Source: Paenibacillus sp. JQZ6Y-1 (GTDB taxonomy: Bacteria; Bacillota; Bacilli; Paenibacillales; Paenibacillaceae). Taken from it: 64,000 bases of DNA. Where the stretch lies: the NCBI RefSeq assembly GCF_040719145.1, contig NZ_JBFDUZ010000001.1, positions 868,001 to 932,000 of the forward strand, read 5' to 3'. A model generated the notes under the pieces. It was not told the origin of the DNA. It saw only the letters and a list, made by a program, of their open reading frames with translations, and did not search any database. How positions within the stretch are numbered: position 1 is the first letter of the stretch; each line of letters opens with the position of its first letter. Of this stretch, positions 20,387-29,742 are shown in pieces. The position numbers were made by a program, and so were the translations under genes.

Positions 20387-22303
20387 TTATTCGTAGATGG
20401 CTTGTACATCTGCGGTAGCCTCTACTGGAATATGCCGACTGGATGCAAAATCAAATAATCCTAGATCGGTCAGCTTCAAGGTCGGAATAACCGGTAAGGC
20501 AAGGAAAGACAGCATCAGAAACGGATTAAAGTGACGAGCAGCACCGATTTCCAACAGCGCTTGATTCAGTCGCTTGGTCTGCGCATATACTTCCTGATAT
20601 GGCAGTTCGGACAGAAGACCAGCAATGGATAGTGGAACCGATGCTAGCACTTCCTTACCGGATATTACAGCCAGACCTCCATTCATGCCTACGACGTGCT
20701 CAATCGCTAGCAGCAACTCTTCATCCGACGCACCCGCAGCGATCAGATTATGCGAATCATGGGCAACCGTAGATACAATCGCCCCCTTTTTCAATTCAAA
20801 GCCTTTCACGATGCCGAGTCCAATATGACCGGTTCCCTGATGACGCTCTACTACTGCTAACTTGAGCAGATCGTTCGTAGTAGACGGGACAAAGTGTCCG
20901 TTAGTGATGTCCACCTGTTCCACAGCATGACGGGTAACGATGGAGTTTGGAATAATCTCGATCACATTGCACAATTTGGAATGCAGTGGCAATGCCAGAC
21001 AGGATAGATCCAACGGCCCGGTATTGCAAGTCGAGAGAGTAGTGGATGAAGAAGCTGATGCGTGTAACAGATCATCGGCTGAGTACTGCATAGCAGCAAT
21101 GGATGTTGCAACGTCCGCTTCCGAATTGTTCTCATCCGCTTGATGTGGCGAATGAGTATGTGTCATAGCTTCATTTGTAGTAAGGGCAGATTGCTCTGTA
21201 GTTGATGCAGAGGTATCAAATGCCTGCTCCACTAATACCGTATCCTGTACAACGGGTTGCCCATTTTTGAAAACGCTATGGATGGTAAGCTGCTCCAGAT
21301 CGTCGACGATGACCAAATCGGCGATATAACCGGGAGCAATGGCACCTCTGTCGCGTAATCCGTAACATTCTGCTGCATTCAGAGTTGCCATTTGGATCGC
21401 AGTCATGGCAGGCAGTCCGTGACGAATCGCCAGTCGTACATTATGATCCACACTGCCTTCATCCAGCAGATCGTCAATCAGCTTGTCATCGGTCACAAAT
21501 ACACAGCGACGCGAATTGTACGGCGTAATCACTGGCAAGATTGCTTCCAGATCCTTTGTCGCTGTACCTTCGCGTACAAGTACATACATGCCCAGCTCTA
21601 GCCGTTGCTTGGCTTCTTCAGCATTGATACATTCGTGATCGGTTCGAATACCAGCGGCAACGTACACACTCAGCTGCTCCTTAGCGATGCCTGCTGCATG
21701 ACCATCAACCAATTTGCCTTGCGTATGGGCAGACGATATTTTTTGAACCATGGAGGCGGAGGCATGGGACAGCGCATGGAAGTCCATCACTTCTGCCAAT
21801 CCAAGTACACGCGGGTGCTGATAAAATGACTCCAAATCTTCGGCTTCCAGACAAGCCGCGCAGCTCTCAAACGAGGTAGCCGGTACACACGAAGGCAGCA
21901 TAATAAACTGATCCATCGGCAAGCCTTCCGATTGCTCCAGCATATACCGGATACCATCAGTTCCGGCGACACTGCCAATCTCATGCGGATCGGTAATGAC
22001 ACTAGTGACGCCATGCTGCAAGACAACTTTGGCAAATTCGCGTGGAGATAGCATCGAACTCTCAATATGCACATGACCATCAATCAGCCCGGGAATGATC
22101 CATTGTCCATCGGCATGAATTGTTTCGCGTCCTTCATAGCTGCCGATACCAGCGATGACTCCATCAACAATGGCAATATCACCCTGCATGATTTCACCGA
22201 TAAATACATTGACAATATTGCCGCCCGTAATAACGAGATCGGCAGGGATCGCTTTGGATGCGACCTGAATACGACGCGTAAGTGCTGCTGTGTTCATTTG
22301 CAT
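20387..22303 (-). CDS. ade: Adenine deaminase with low-complexity insertion
   Basis: A 638-residue amidohydrolase. Motifs of the family are GLIDGHVHIESSM (metal-binding His), TDPHEIGSVAG, GHAAG and the C-terminal GGLAVISG block. It converts adenine to hypoxanthine and ammonia in purine salvage. The start at 22303 follows GAAGGAGTGTATCTT. The usual length is ~580; the extra ~55-60 residues form a Ser/Thr/Ala/His-rich insertion around residues 370-435 between the two halves of the enzyme. An adenine-type purine riboswitch lies upstream, so expression is tied to purine level. Confidence 0.93.
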   Translation of the reverse strand: MQMNTAALTRRIQVASKAIPADLVITGGNIVNVFIGEIMQGDIAIVDGVIAGIGSYEGRETIHADGQWIIPGLIDGHVHIESSMLSPREFAKVVLQHGVTSVITDPHEIGSVAGTDGIRYMLEQSEGLPMDQFIMLPSCVPATSFESCAACLEAEDLESFYQHPRVLGLAEVMDFHALSHASASMVQKISSAHTQGKLVDGHAAGIAKEQLSVYVAAGIRTDHECINAEEAKQRLELGMYVLVREGTATKDLEAILPVITPYNSRRCVFVTDDKLIDDLLDEGSVDHNVRLAIRHGLPAMTAIQMATLNAAECYGLRDRGAIAPGYIADLVIVDDLEQLTIHSVFKNGQPVVQDTVLVEQAFDTSASTTEQSALTTNEAMTHTHSPHQADENNSEADVATSIAAMQYSADDLLHASASSSTTLSTCNTGPLDLSCLALPLHSKLCNVIEIIPNSIVTRHAVEQVDITNGHFVPSTTNDLLKLAVVERHQGTGHIGLGIVKGFELKKGAIVSTVAHDSHNLIAAGASDEELLLAIEHVVGMNGGLAVISGKEVLASVPLSIAGLLSELPYQEVYAQTKRLNQALLEIGAARHFNPFLMLSFLALPVIPTLKLTDLGLFDFASSRHIPVEATADVQAIYE

Positions 22304-22440
22304 AAGATACACTCCTTCAGAATTGGGATGAGCATGCTGTCAGCAGTGAACGGAAAAGAAGTCATCTGTATGAAAAGGAAAACGTAGGTGGTAGCTCTGA
22401 CTAAAGAGGATAGCCATAGGCCCAACCAAAACAGAATACA

Positions 22441-22541
22441 AAAATCCCGATCACAAAAAATGCATGACAGCATTTTTCGTAATCAGGAGTTTACGGTTCC
22501 TGGTAGAGACCCCCGGCCCATATTATCGGGGTTATACGAAA
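22441..22541 (-). promoter_or_regulatory. Purine riboswitch, adenine type, upstream of ade
   Basis: Read on the minus strand, P1 is TTTCGTA/TACGAAA (22475-22541). Between the arms are the conserved purine-aptamer blocks: TATAACCCCGATAATATGG, then GGGGGTCTCTACC, then ACCGTAAACTCCTGATTACG. The base at the ligand-specifying position (74 in xpt numbering) reads T in GATTACG, which indicates adenine rather than guanine. Downstream, AAAAATGC/GCATTTTT followed by T's is a candidate expression platform. The leader to the ade start is about 140 nt longer. Confidence 0.92.
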
Positions 22542-22564
22542 GCTAGACGATTTAAATTAGACCT

Positions 22565-22593
22565 ATTTTAGTAGAAACAAGCGAAGTTGGCAA
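22565..22593 (-). promoter_or_regulatory. Promoter of the riboswitch-ade transcript
   Basis: On the minus strand TTGCCA and TAAAAT are separated by 17 bp. The -10 is about 25 bp upstream of the riboswitch P1 stem, so the transcript would begin just before the aptamer. Confidence 0.65.
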
Positions 22594-23047
22594 GCCTGAT
22601 GGATAAGTTTTCTTACATAAAGCTCAACAAAGAGCGGCGGAAAAAGGAATGTCAGAAAAAGATATGCCATTTTTGATATAGAAAATAAAAGAAAAAGTAG
22701 GGATTATTAATTATTTGCTTTAAATTTGAAGCGAAACAACATATCGTGTTAGTTATTATCAACAAATGATCATTTTTAATTTAGGTTTTATGACAATTAA
22801 ATTAACATGTACTATCGAAAAATAGAGATTACTCAGTATAATAAAATACATTCAAGTCATTAGAAACTGGATAGATGTACTCAATCAGAACTGACATGGC
22901 AGAGGATGAAGGTTGGATCTATCCGTTGAATCAAACAAAAACTGCCCTCAAGAATCGAAGCGATGATTGTAGCGCTAAGTGAATAGCAATGTGAGACAGT
23001 ATGACACAGTGTACAGTGGCAATACCAAATAGACGCTGGCGAAAGGT
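22594..23047. other. AT-rich gene-free region
   Basis: About 450 bp between the ade promoter and the flavoprotein gene. No credible coding frame, RNA gene or terminator is seen. The promoter of the rightward gene must be here but is not clear. Confidence 0.4.
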
Positions 23048-24481
23048 ATGAGGAATATGAGTCTGGAAGCATTGAATGAGCGTGTAAAACAAGATCTAGC
23101 GTATCTAGCTTACGGAGGTGCAGACTGGGTTCGTCCAACCGAGCATCCTGAAGGGCATGTATACGATGTAGTGGTGATTGGTGGTGGACAAAGTGGACTG
23201 GCGGCAGCATTCGGATTGCTACGCGAACGTATTTCTAATATCGTCGTATTGGACGAGAACCCAGAAGGGACAGAAGGGCCGTGGGAAACGTATGCGCGTA
23301 TGGTAACGCTGCGTACGCCCAAGCATCTAACCTCTGTGGATCTTGGCATTCCCTCGCTAACGTTCCGTTCTTGGTGGGAAGCACAGACCGGACCGGATGG
23401 CTGGGAGCAGGTAGACAAAATTCCACGTGGTGACTGGATGAATTATCTGCGCTGGTATCGTCGCATATTGAATTTACCTGTGATGAATGATGTGCAGTTG
23501 AAGCTGATTGAGCCGCTGGAGCAAGGGATTCATCGTCTGCATTTGGATGGTCATGGCGCACCGTCGCAAACGATATTGGCACGAAAAGTTGTACTCGCTA
23601 CTGGCATTCAGGGAGGTGGCGAATGGCATGTACCGCCGATGATCAGTGAGCGGCTGCCGGAGCATCTGTATGCTCATACGTCCAAGCCAATTGATTTTGA
23701 CCAGCTAAAAGGGAAAAAGGTCGCTGTGCTGGGCGGCGGTGCATCGGCATTTGATAATGCCAATCATGCGCTGACTGAAGGCGTGTGCGAAGCACACGTA
23801 TTCGTACGGCGCAAAGTACTGCCAAGCGTCAATCCGATTCGGCAAATGGAAGTATCGGGCATGATCGAGCGATTTCATGCTCTGTCTGATGGGGAGAAAT
23901 ACGCAACGATCTCGCATTTTTTCAAATTCAATCAGCCGCCGACGAATGATACCTTTGAACGGGCGGCGGCATGGGACGGATTCCGGCTACATCTGGATTC
24001 GCCGTGGCTGGATGTGCAGCCGCAGGGAGAGGGTGCGCTTGTCACAACACCGCACGGAGAGTTTTATTTTGACTTCCTGATTGTAAGTACAGGCTTGCTC
24101 AGCGATCCAGCGTTGCGTCCAGAGTTGAAGCTCGTTGCCGGACATATTGCCCGTTGGAATGACCGATATGAAGCGCCGCCAGAGGTTGCGAATGCTCTGC
24201 TGGATGCGCATCCGTATCTTAGCTCCGGCTTTGCTTTTCAAAGTCGAGATGAGCAGGGGGAGAAGTTGCTGCACGGATTGTTTGTATTTAACTATTCCGC
24301 TCTTGCCAGCTGTGGACTATCGGCATCGGCTATCTCCGGTACAAAAAATGCAGTACCCAAACTCGTTACCGCTGTGGCGGATCAGCTGTTTTTGGATGAT
24401 AAAGAGCATATCCTAAGCAGTTTCCTTGCTTACAATGAGCCTGAGTTTGTTGGACGTTGGCCAAAAGTAGTTACGGGCTAA
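23048..24481 (+). CDS. FAD/NAD(P)-binding monooxygenase-like protein
   Basis: A 477-residue flavoprotein of the flavin-containing (Baeyer-Villiger/N-hydroxylating) monooxygenase type. The FAD-binding Rossmann motif is VVVIGGGQSGLAAA (residues ~40-53) and an NAD(P)-binding motif is VAVLGGGASAFDNA (~225-238). The block LVVSTG-like FLIVSTGLLSD near the C-terminus completes the FAD site. The substrate cannot be told. ATGs at 23048 and 23057 are both possible starts; AAAGG and GAGGA sites favour either. The gene appears monocistronic, with a terminator 150 bp downstream. Confidence 0.85.
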   Translation: MRNMSLEALNERVKQDLAYLAYGGADWVRPTEHPEGHVYDVVVIGGGQSGLAAAFGLLRERISNIVVLDENPEGTEGPWETYARMVTLRTPKHLTSVDLGIPSLTFRSWWEAQTGPDGWEQVDKIPRGDWMNYLRWYRRILNLPVMNDVQLKLIEPLEQGIHRLHLDGHGAPSQTILARKVVLATGIQGGGEWHVPPMISERLPEHLYAHTSKPIDFDQLKGKKVAVLGGGASAFDNANHALTEGVCEAHVFVRRKVLPSVNPIRQMEVSGMIERFHALSDGEKYATISHFFKFNQPPTNDTFERAAAWDGFRLHLDSPWLDVQPQGEGALVTTPHGEFYFDFLIVSTGLLSDPALRPELKLVAGHIARWNDRYEAPPEVANALLDAHPYLSSGFAFQSRDEQGEKLLHGLFVFNYSALASCGLSASAISGTKNAVPKLVTAVADQLFLDDKEHILSSFLAYNEPEFVGRWPKVVTG

Positions 24482-24627
24482 TGGAGTAAATGTGTTTATT
24501 GCACAGTATGCCTAGACGATCTAGTCCATGAATGTATAAAAAGCGATCTTGGACGACGTAGCATGGAGCGACCGAGCCAAATGGTTCCTCTGTCACTCGA
24601 TATGATGAATCTTCTTCGATCACTAAT

Positions 24628-24672
24628 AGGCGCATTCTTCGTGTAAATCATGCGAAGAATGCGCCTGTTTTT
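24628..24672 (+). terminator. Terminator between flavoprotein and esterase genes
   Basis: AGGCGCATTCTTCG pairs perfectly with CGAAGAATGCGCCT, followed by GTTTTTAT. It separates two convergent genes. Confidence 0.85.
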
Positions 24673-24708
24673 ATGATTACTGGATAAGGAATATACAAAT
24701 GTCGCTTA

Positions 24709-26337
24709 TTATCGCACCCACTGCGCCAGCTGTTTCAACTTTGGATGCGCTATGATGGCAGCAATCACCAATGCCGCGATGCGCTGTGCACCGTATACAG
24801 AGAAGTGGGTATTGTCCTCCACGCCTTGTGGATAATTCGGATGCTGTTCCGGCGACAAGTGTAAAAATAATGCTTTGGAGCCCTCCTCGCCAAGCTGCCG
24901 ATATAACTGCTGACTGGCAGTGAATAGATCCAATAGTGGCGTGTTCGTATCGTCAGCCACACGGCGCATCATCTCTGGATACCGCTCCAATGCTAACGGA
25001 TCAGGTTGACCATTCTCTAGAAAGAGGCGGCGGCTGACCGAAGTTAACAAGACCGGAATCGCCCCTTGATTCCGTGCAGTGTCAATATAACGCCGCAAAA
25101 ATGCCGGATAGTCCGTATCTGGATCGGTGTATCTCGTCGGATCATCAATTTTGCCATCATTATGTCCAAATTGGATCACAAGATAGTCGCCCGCCTGAAG
25201 CTGACGCGCAATATAATCCAGTCGCCCGTCGGTGATGAAGGAGCGTGTGCTACGTCCATTGATCGCGCAATTCTCTACCTGCACCTGCTTCTGAAAATGA
25301 TCACCGAGAAATTCGCCCCAGCCGCTCATCGGCTTTTCGATTCCGCTTTTGGCAGCTGCCGTCGAATCGCCAGCAATATACAGTCGAATCGCCTCATTGG
25401 TCGTGGTAACAGGGGAGAGAGGAGTACTTATTTTCCCAGCGGTTACCTCCAAGCTATCTACAGGCTGTCCATACCCATGCCGAGATAACCAATGCTCCGC
25501 AAGCATCGTCCATGTGCCGCAATATGGATGCTGCTCTGCAAGTCCCAATCCATGCCGACCATGCTCAAATACATGTAATTCATACTCAATTCCTTCCGCA
25601 GCAAGCGCTTGTGCAAACAGCAGACTATTCTGTACCGGCACTGACGCATCATCTGCACTACTCCATATAAAGGTTGGCGGTGTATGTGCGTCGACACGCT
25701 GCTCTGCTGAATATTGAGCAATCTGTTGTCCAGAAGGGGAAGCCCCCAACAATTGCTGTCGACTCCCTTCATGCGTATAAGTATGCTCCAGCGTAATCAC
25801 CGGATAAGCTAGCAACAACACATCCGGCTTCACACGTCCCGTTGTCGCAGCCAATGCTGCCAAATGACCACCCGCAGAAAATCCAATCAGCCCAACACGC
25901 TCCGGCAGTATATTCCAATGTGCTATCAATCCATGTCGCTGTACCACCCGCAAAGCCGCTTCCACCTGTGCTACAATCAATCCGGGGTCAATCTTTGCTT
26001 GATCATCAGGACGACTGCTATGATCGGTATCCGATACTGTTCGATAATGCAGCACCGCCGCATGAATGCCCATCTTATTCAACCATTTTGCCACTGCTTC
26101 CCCTTCATGGTCTGCCCGATGATGATACCCACCACCCGGCAAAACAACCACACACCCCCGCGCCACATCATCCCCGACCGAATACAATACCAGTCGACCC
26201 AATGGCTCATCCTCACCAGCTACGAACGCACGATCAACAAACTCCTCACGATCCCCATCCCAAACCCGAATCGTATCAATCTCGGTATTTACAACCTCAA
26301 TCCCTTGATCAACGCCTTGCAAAGCCAATCTACCCAT
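24709..26337 (-). CDS. Two-domain esterase: alpha/beta hydrolase fused to rhamnogalacturonan acetylesterase
   Basis: The N-terminal half (to ~residue 300) is an alpha/beta hydrolase with an oxyanion block VVVLPGGGYHHRADHEGE, nucleophile GFSAGG, and a late Asp and His (SADDASVPV, EHGRHGLG), as in acetyl-xylan-type esterases. The C-terminal half is an SGNH/CE12 esterase: IAGDSTAAA (Ser), INGRSTRSF, FGHND and DNTHFSVYGA (Asp/His), closest to rhamnogalacturonan acetylesterase. No signal peptide is visible, so it should deacetylate imported pectin fragments in the cytoplasm. The start at 26337 follows AAGGGGTCTACG; the frame stays open to 26457, with other possible ATGs. It is divergent from the YesN-like regulator. 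Confidence 0.87.
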   Translation of the reverse strand: MGRLALQGVDQGIEVVNTEIDTIRVWDGDREEFVDRAFVAGEDEPLGRLVLYSVGDDVARGCVVVLPGGGYHHRADHEGEAVAKWLNKMGIHAAVLHYRTVSDTDHSSRPDDQAKIDPGLIVAQVEAALRVVQRHGLIAHWNILPERVGLIGFSAGGHLAALAATTGRVKPDVLLLAYPVITLEHTYTHEGSRQQLLGASPSGQQIAQYSAEQRVDAHTPPTFIWSSADDASVPVQNSLLFAQALAAEGIEYELHVFEHGRHGLGLAEQHPYCGTWTMLAEHWLSRHGYGQPVDSLEVTAGKISTPLSPVTTTNEAIRLYIAGDSTAAAKSGIEKPMSGWGEFLGDHFQKQVQVENCAINGRSTRSFITDGRLDYIARQLQAGDYLVIQFGHNDGKIDDPTRYTDPDTDYPAFLRRYIDTARNQGAIPVLLTSVSRRLFLENGQPDPLALERYPEMMRRVADDTNTPLLDLFTASQQLYRQLGEEGSKALFLHLSPEQHPNYPQGVEDNTHFSVYGAQRIAALVIAAIIAHPKLKQLAQWVR

Positions 26338-26641
26338 CGTAGACCCCTTAACACCTTCACTCATAACCCGCAACCAAACCATCCCAATCTCATCCTTTCC
26401 TAACATTATGTAAAAAACCAAAAGGAAATCGTTCATCTCAATCTTCAAATTGTTCATCCGAACCTTCGCATTGCGCCACGCAAGAAGATACTACTTCCTA
26501 CTCACTTCAATATCAAAATTTTGTTAATTAGCCCCTTACCATCCATATTATGAAAAGGGTATAATAAACATTGTCCACATTCATACAAAGATTCACATCC
26601 ATACAAGATCCGCAAGATCACAGAATCGATGGGGGAATATG
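26338..26641. promoter_or_regulatory. Divergent promoter region, esterase and YesN-like regulator
   Basis: About 300 bp between divergent starts. A probable -10 for the rightward gene is the TATAAT at 26562-26567 (GGTATAATAAAC), although no good -35 pairs with it. The left part may encode the extra N-terminus of the esterase if a further-upstream start is used. Confidence 0.4.
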
Positions 26642-28885
26642 ATGAAAAGAGGAACGATGTTTTACAAAATATTTATTCCAATTCTGGTATTGGGCATTGG
26701 GCTGTCCATTAGCTTTGGCATCTATATTTATTTCAGTACTGTGCGCTCAGTGACCGATAGCATCGCTGCGAGCAAACAAACGTATATGATGCAAATGCGT
26801 AACAATTTGGAGCAAAAAATACGCAATATTGAATACGCTTTCAATACATATAGCACAACCAGTTCGTTCAGTGATGTGGTGAAGAATCCGATTACAGAGC
26901 GCGATTTTATTGCTTATCGTGATGTGAATACACAGCTCAATTATATCGCTACCATGGGACTGGATGGTGCACAATATTCGTTGATCAGTTTGGCGCAGAA
27001 TTGGAAAATCGCCAATGGACGACTCACGCACTTGACCAACGCCCAACAGCAGCAGCTGTACAAGCAATATATTGAAGGGCAAGAACAAGGGTTGTTTTGG
27101 ATCAAAACGGATGCAGGGATTCGCTTTGTCAATACATTACCTGTATTCTCCACACGCAAGCAAGCGATTGCGTTGTCGGACATTTCCAGTCAAACGCTAG
27201 ATCGAACACTGCATACAGAGGATGATTCGCCAGTCTTTATTTTGAATCGACAGGGCGATCTGATGTATGACACAGGTGGAAATGAGAATATTTTTGCCAA
27301 TACACAGGTGAAGCAGTTGCCCGATTTGATTGGAGCCGATCAGAGCACGGGGATGCTGACTTTGCATTCGGCGGACCGTTCACGTGTGCAATTGATCTAT
27401 GCTAAGTCTACGTACAATAATTGGATGTATTTCACAGTACTTGATCCCAAAGAAATCGCTGGTGCGTTGCAAACGACACGTTATGGTCTGATTGCGATTG
27501 AACTGGTGCTCATTGGATTGATCAGTGTGGTCGCATATGGGATTGCATTGTATTTTACCAAACCGATTCAGCGTATCCGCCATAGTCTCCCGACGACTGG
27601 TCAGGTGCATGCTGGCAATGAAATTGATTGGATTCTGTCGTCGATCAATCATATTTTGACTGAAAAGCAAAGTCTCGAAACGTTGATTCAGGCAGAGCAG
27701 CCTCAACTGGAAACCCAGCTCGTGCTCAATCTGTTTCGCAATCGGATCAAAGCCGATGAACTAGGTGGTCAGTTGGAACGATTGGGTTACACCGGGCTGG
27801 ATGGCAAAACATATGTCGTCATGCTTGTACAGCTCGACAATATCGGTAAACGAAGCACTGCCGACCGTGATGTGCTGATGCTCGCCATCAACAAAATCGC
27901 CGAAGAATTAATTCCAGCACAGCAAAGGCTGCTGCCGATTATTCTAAACGATGATACACAGGCGACAATATTAACCTTTGCTAACGAGAATGAGCAGGAT
28001 ATGCGCCGTGAGCTACTATCCTACGCCAAGCTCATGGTACGAAGCGTACGCGACTATCTCAAGCTGTCAATCAGCGTTGGCATTAGTCGTTCGTATGATA
28101 GCCTGCTGTGTAGTAAAGAAGCGTGTGAAATGAGCAAACAGGCGCTACATCAGCGGCTCAATCTGGGTAAGGAGTCGATTATCTTTTACGAAGATATTTC
28201 TAACGTTGTCTCCGGTCCTGTATTGCTGCATTATCCGACCGAATGGGAATCCCGTTTATTCGATGCGATACGTCTCGGCGATGAAGAACAGGTATCCGCT
28301 ACCTTGTACCCGCTAATGGCGGAATTCATGAAAAAAAGCCGCAATACCATGGACCTTGAAGTTATGCTCGTGCGGCTTGTGAACAACCTAATCCAGCTGG
28401 AACAGCTGCTTGGATTGGAAGTGCTGATGACAAGCGGTAATCAGGCATTGTATCACCGTCTGCTCAGCATCCGCAATCCAGAAGAAATCGAGCGTATTCT
28501 CGTCGAACAGGTAATTTTCCCTATGGTACGCAGCATGAAGGAAAAAACCAACGAGCAATTCCGCTGCCTGTCCGAAACCATTGCCGACATTGTACGCCGC
28601 GAATACGACCGCGAGCTGTCACTCGAAATGATCGGCGACCGCTTGCACTATAACCCGAACTATCTGAGCAGCATTTTCAAAAAAGAATATGGTACCACCT
28701 TCAGCGACTACCTGATGAGCTACCGTCTGGACATGGCGAAAAAGTGGCTCACCGAAACCGATCAAACCATCAAAGAAATCGCCGAGCGTTTGCAATACCA
28801 TAATCCCCAAAACTTCATCCGCTCGTTCCGCAAAAAAGAACAGGTGACACCGGGAACCTACCGCAAGATGCGTCAAATGACGTAG
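26642..28885 (+). CDS. Membrane-bound AraC-family regulator (YesN-like)
   Basis: A ~747-residue one-component regulator. A transmembrane segment (IFIPILVLGIGLSISFGIYIYF) is followed by an extracellular dCache-like sensor to ~residue 280 and a second transmembrane segment (LIAIELVLIGLISVVAYGIALYF). A cytoplasmic linker and a C-terminal AraC-type double HTH (LSLEMIGDRLHYNPNYLSSI and KEIAERLQYHNPQNFIRSF) complete it. Such proteins sit beside Lpl/Ytc-type sugar transporters in Paenibacillus and activate them when an extracellular saccharide is sensed. Its position at the head of the pectin locus makes it the likely specific regulator. A site GGGGG lies 6 nt before the ATG at 26642. Confidence 0.92.
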   Translation: MKRGTMFYKIFIPILVLGIGLSISFGIYIYFSTVRSVTDSIAASKQTYMMQMRNNLEQKIRNIEYAFNTYSTTSSFSDVVKNPITERDFIAYRDVNTQLNYIATMGLDGAQYSLISLAQNWKIANGRLTHLTNAQQQQLYKQYIEGQEQGLFWIKTDAGIRFVNTLPVFSTRKQAIALSDISSQTLDRTLHTEDDSPVFILNRQGDLMYDTGGNENIFANTQVKQLPDLIGADQSTGMLTLHSADRSRVQLIYAKSTYNNWMYFTVLDPKEIAGALQTTRYGLIAIELVLIGLISVVAYGIALYFTKPIQRIRHSLPTTGQVHAGNEIDWILSSINHILTEKQSLETLIQAEQPQLETQLVLNLFRNRIKADELGGQLERLGYTGLDGKTYVVMLVQLDNIGKRSTADRDVLMLAINKIAEELIPAQQRLLPIILNDDTQATILTFANENEQDMRRELLSYAKLMVRSVRDYLKLSISVGISRSYDSLLCSKEACEMSKQALHQRLNLGKESIIFYEDISNVVSGPVLLHYPTEWESRLFDAIRLGDEEQVSATLYPLMAEFMKKSRNTMDLEVMLVRLVNNLIQLEQLLGLEVLMTSGNQALYHRLLSIRNPEEIERILVEQVIFPMVRSMKEKTNEQFRCLSETIADIVRREYDRELSLEMIGDRLHYNPNYLSSIFKKEYGTTFSDYLMSYRLDMAKKWLTETDQTIKEIAERLQYHNPQNFIRSFRKKEQVTPGTYRKMRQMT

Positions 28886-28907
28886 GATGCGTGTCATCAG
28901 CCGCTTC

Positions 28908-28990
28908 GGAAAGAGATAAGGGAACGGACTCCGGTGGAGGGGCGAGAATCTACGGATTAGGAGTAATGGTAGATTCTTGCCCCTCCAAAG
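28908..28990 (+). repeat. Hairpin repeat, copy A
   Basis: An ~83-bp unit beginning GGAAAGAGATAAGGGAACGG and ending CCCCTCCAAAG. Its 3' half is itself an inverted repeat (GGAGGGGCGAGAATCT against AGATTCTTGCCCCTCC), so single-stranded copies would fold. It is about 80-85% identical, in opposite orientation, to copy B. Confidence 0.8.
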
Positions 28991-29031
28991 AGGTAAGATA
29001 TTTTGCTTCCGCAAAAATCACTTTTGATTGA

Positions 29032-29060
29032 ACCCCGTGTTTGAACATCGCAAACACGGT
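29032..29060. repeat. Small hairpin beside copy A
   Basis: CCGTGTTT and AAACACGG form an 8-bp stem. The sequence just before and within it (TTGAACCCCGTGTTTG, 29028-29043) recurs exactly at 60256-60271. It lies in a ~70-bp insertion that separates copy A from the arm it shares with copy B. Confidence 0.6.
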
Positions 29061-29611
29061 AAGTCGTCCTTTTCCCTCATTCCCTTTCCTCCGCTCCATG
29101 CACCTCTCATCCGTTTGGAGAAGGAGGAAAAGTAGTTGCGCAATTCCGAAACGAATCGGTATCGCGAAATTAAAATGCAAGAAGTAAGGTAGCTCATTCA
29201 CTATTATGGATTGCGTGATGAACGTTATGAATAGAATTTCGAGTGTCGATTTTGGCAAATGAATATCCTAATTATCCTAAGTCGCGATAGTTCTTCGCAC
29301 GTTCTAAATGCAAATGCTCCTCAGCAAATAGAGCGAGAGCGATTATGGACACCTAGCAGACAAGTCCCTTAATAGAGAGAGCATAAGCGGATTTTTGAAG
29401 ATTTTATAATGATGTAAGTATTCCATTATGGTATGTGTCTCCAACTATGCTATATGTCTTCAACGAATGATTCAAAGGATCAAGATTTTAAGATGACAAG
29501 AAGCGGTTCAAAGTTCGTAAGAAGAACAAGGTCTTAGAGATTGTCGTCTGCCTACTTAGCAGGGGGATAAGACGCACGGAGCGGAGGGAAGAGAATAAGG
29601 GAAAAGGGCGA

Positions 29612-29697
29612 CTTTGGAGGGGCGGGAATCTTCATTCTTTCCTAATCCAAAAGATTCCCGCGGCTCCACCGGAGTCCCGTTCCCTTATCTCTTCCCG
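29612..29697 (-). repeat. Hairpin repeat, copy B (inverted)
   Basis: The reverse complement begins GGGAAGAGATAAGGGAACGG and ends CCCCTCCAAAG, matching copy A. The self-complementary half is also kept here, with compensating changes in the stem (GGGAATCTT against AAGATTCCC). The reverse-complement match continues into 29579-29611, which pairs with 29061-29095. Confidence 0.8.
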
Positions 29698-29742
29698 CAG
29701 CGCTTTCCCTCCAACACCAATCATTCAGCACGAAAAGTCGAT

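Larger units (their letters stand above)
28886..29742. other. 855-bp gene-free region with inverted repeat copies
   Basis: The stretch between the regulator and the permease has no credible gene. It holds the two inverted hairpin repeats described in the next entries, related flanking arms at 29061-29095 and 29579-29611, and a unique central part (about 29110-29560). The centre has no recognisable transposase or RNA and is AT-rich. Confidence 0.5.

Noticed and set aside
25842-26403. Pro/His/Thr-rich plus-strand frames over the esterase gene
   Set aside because: They are antisense to the alpha/beta hydrolase domain with its catalytic motifs. The composition is that of a reverse-strand shadow.
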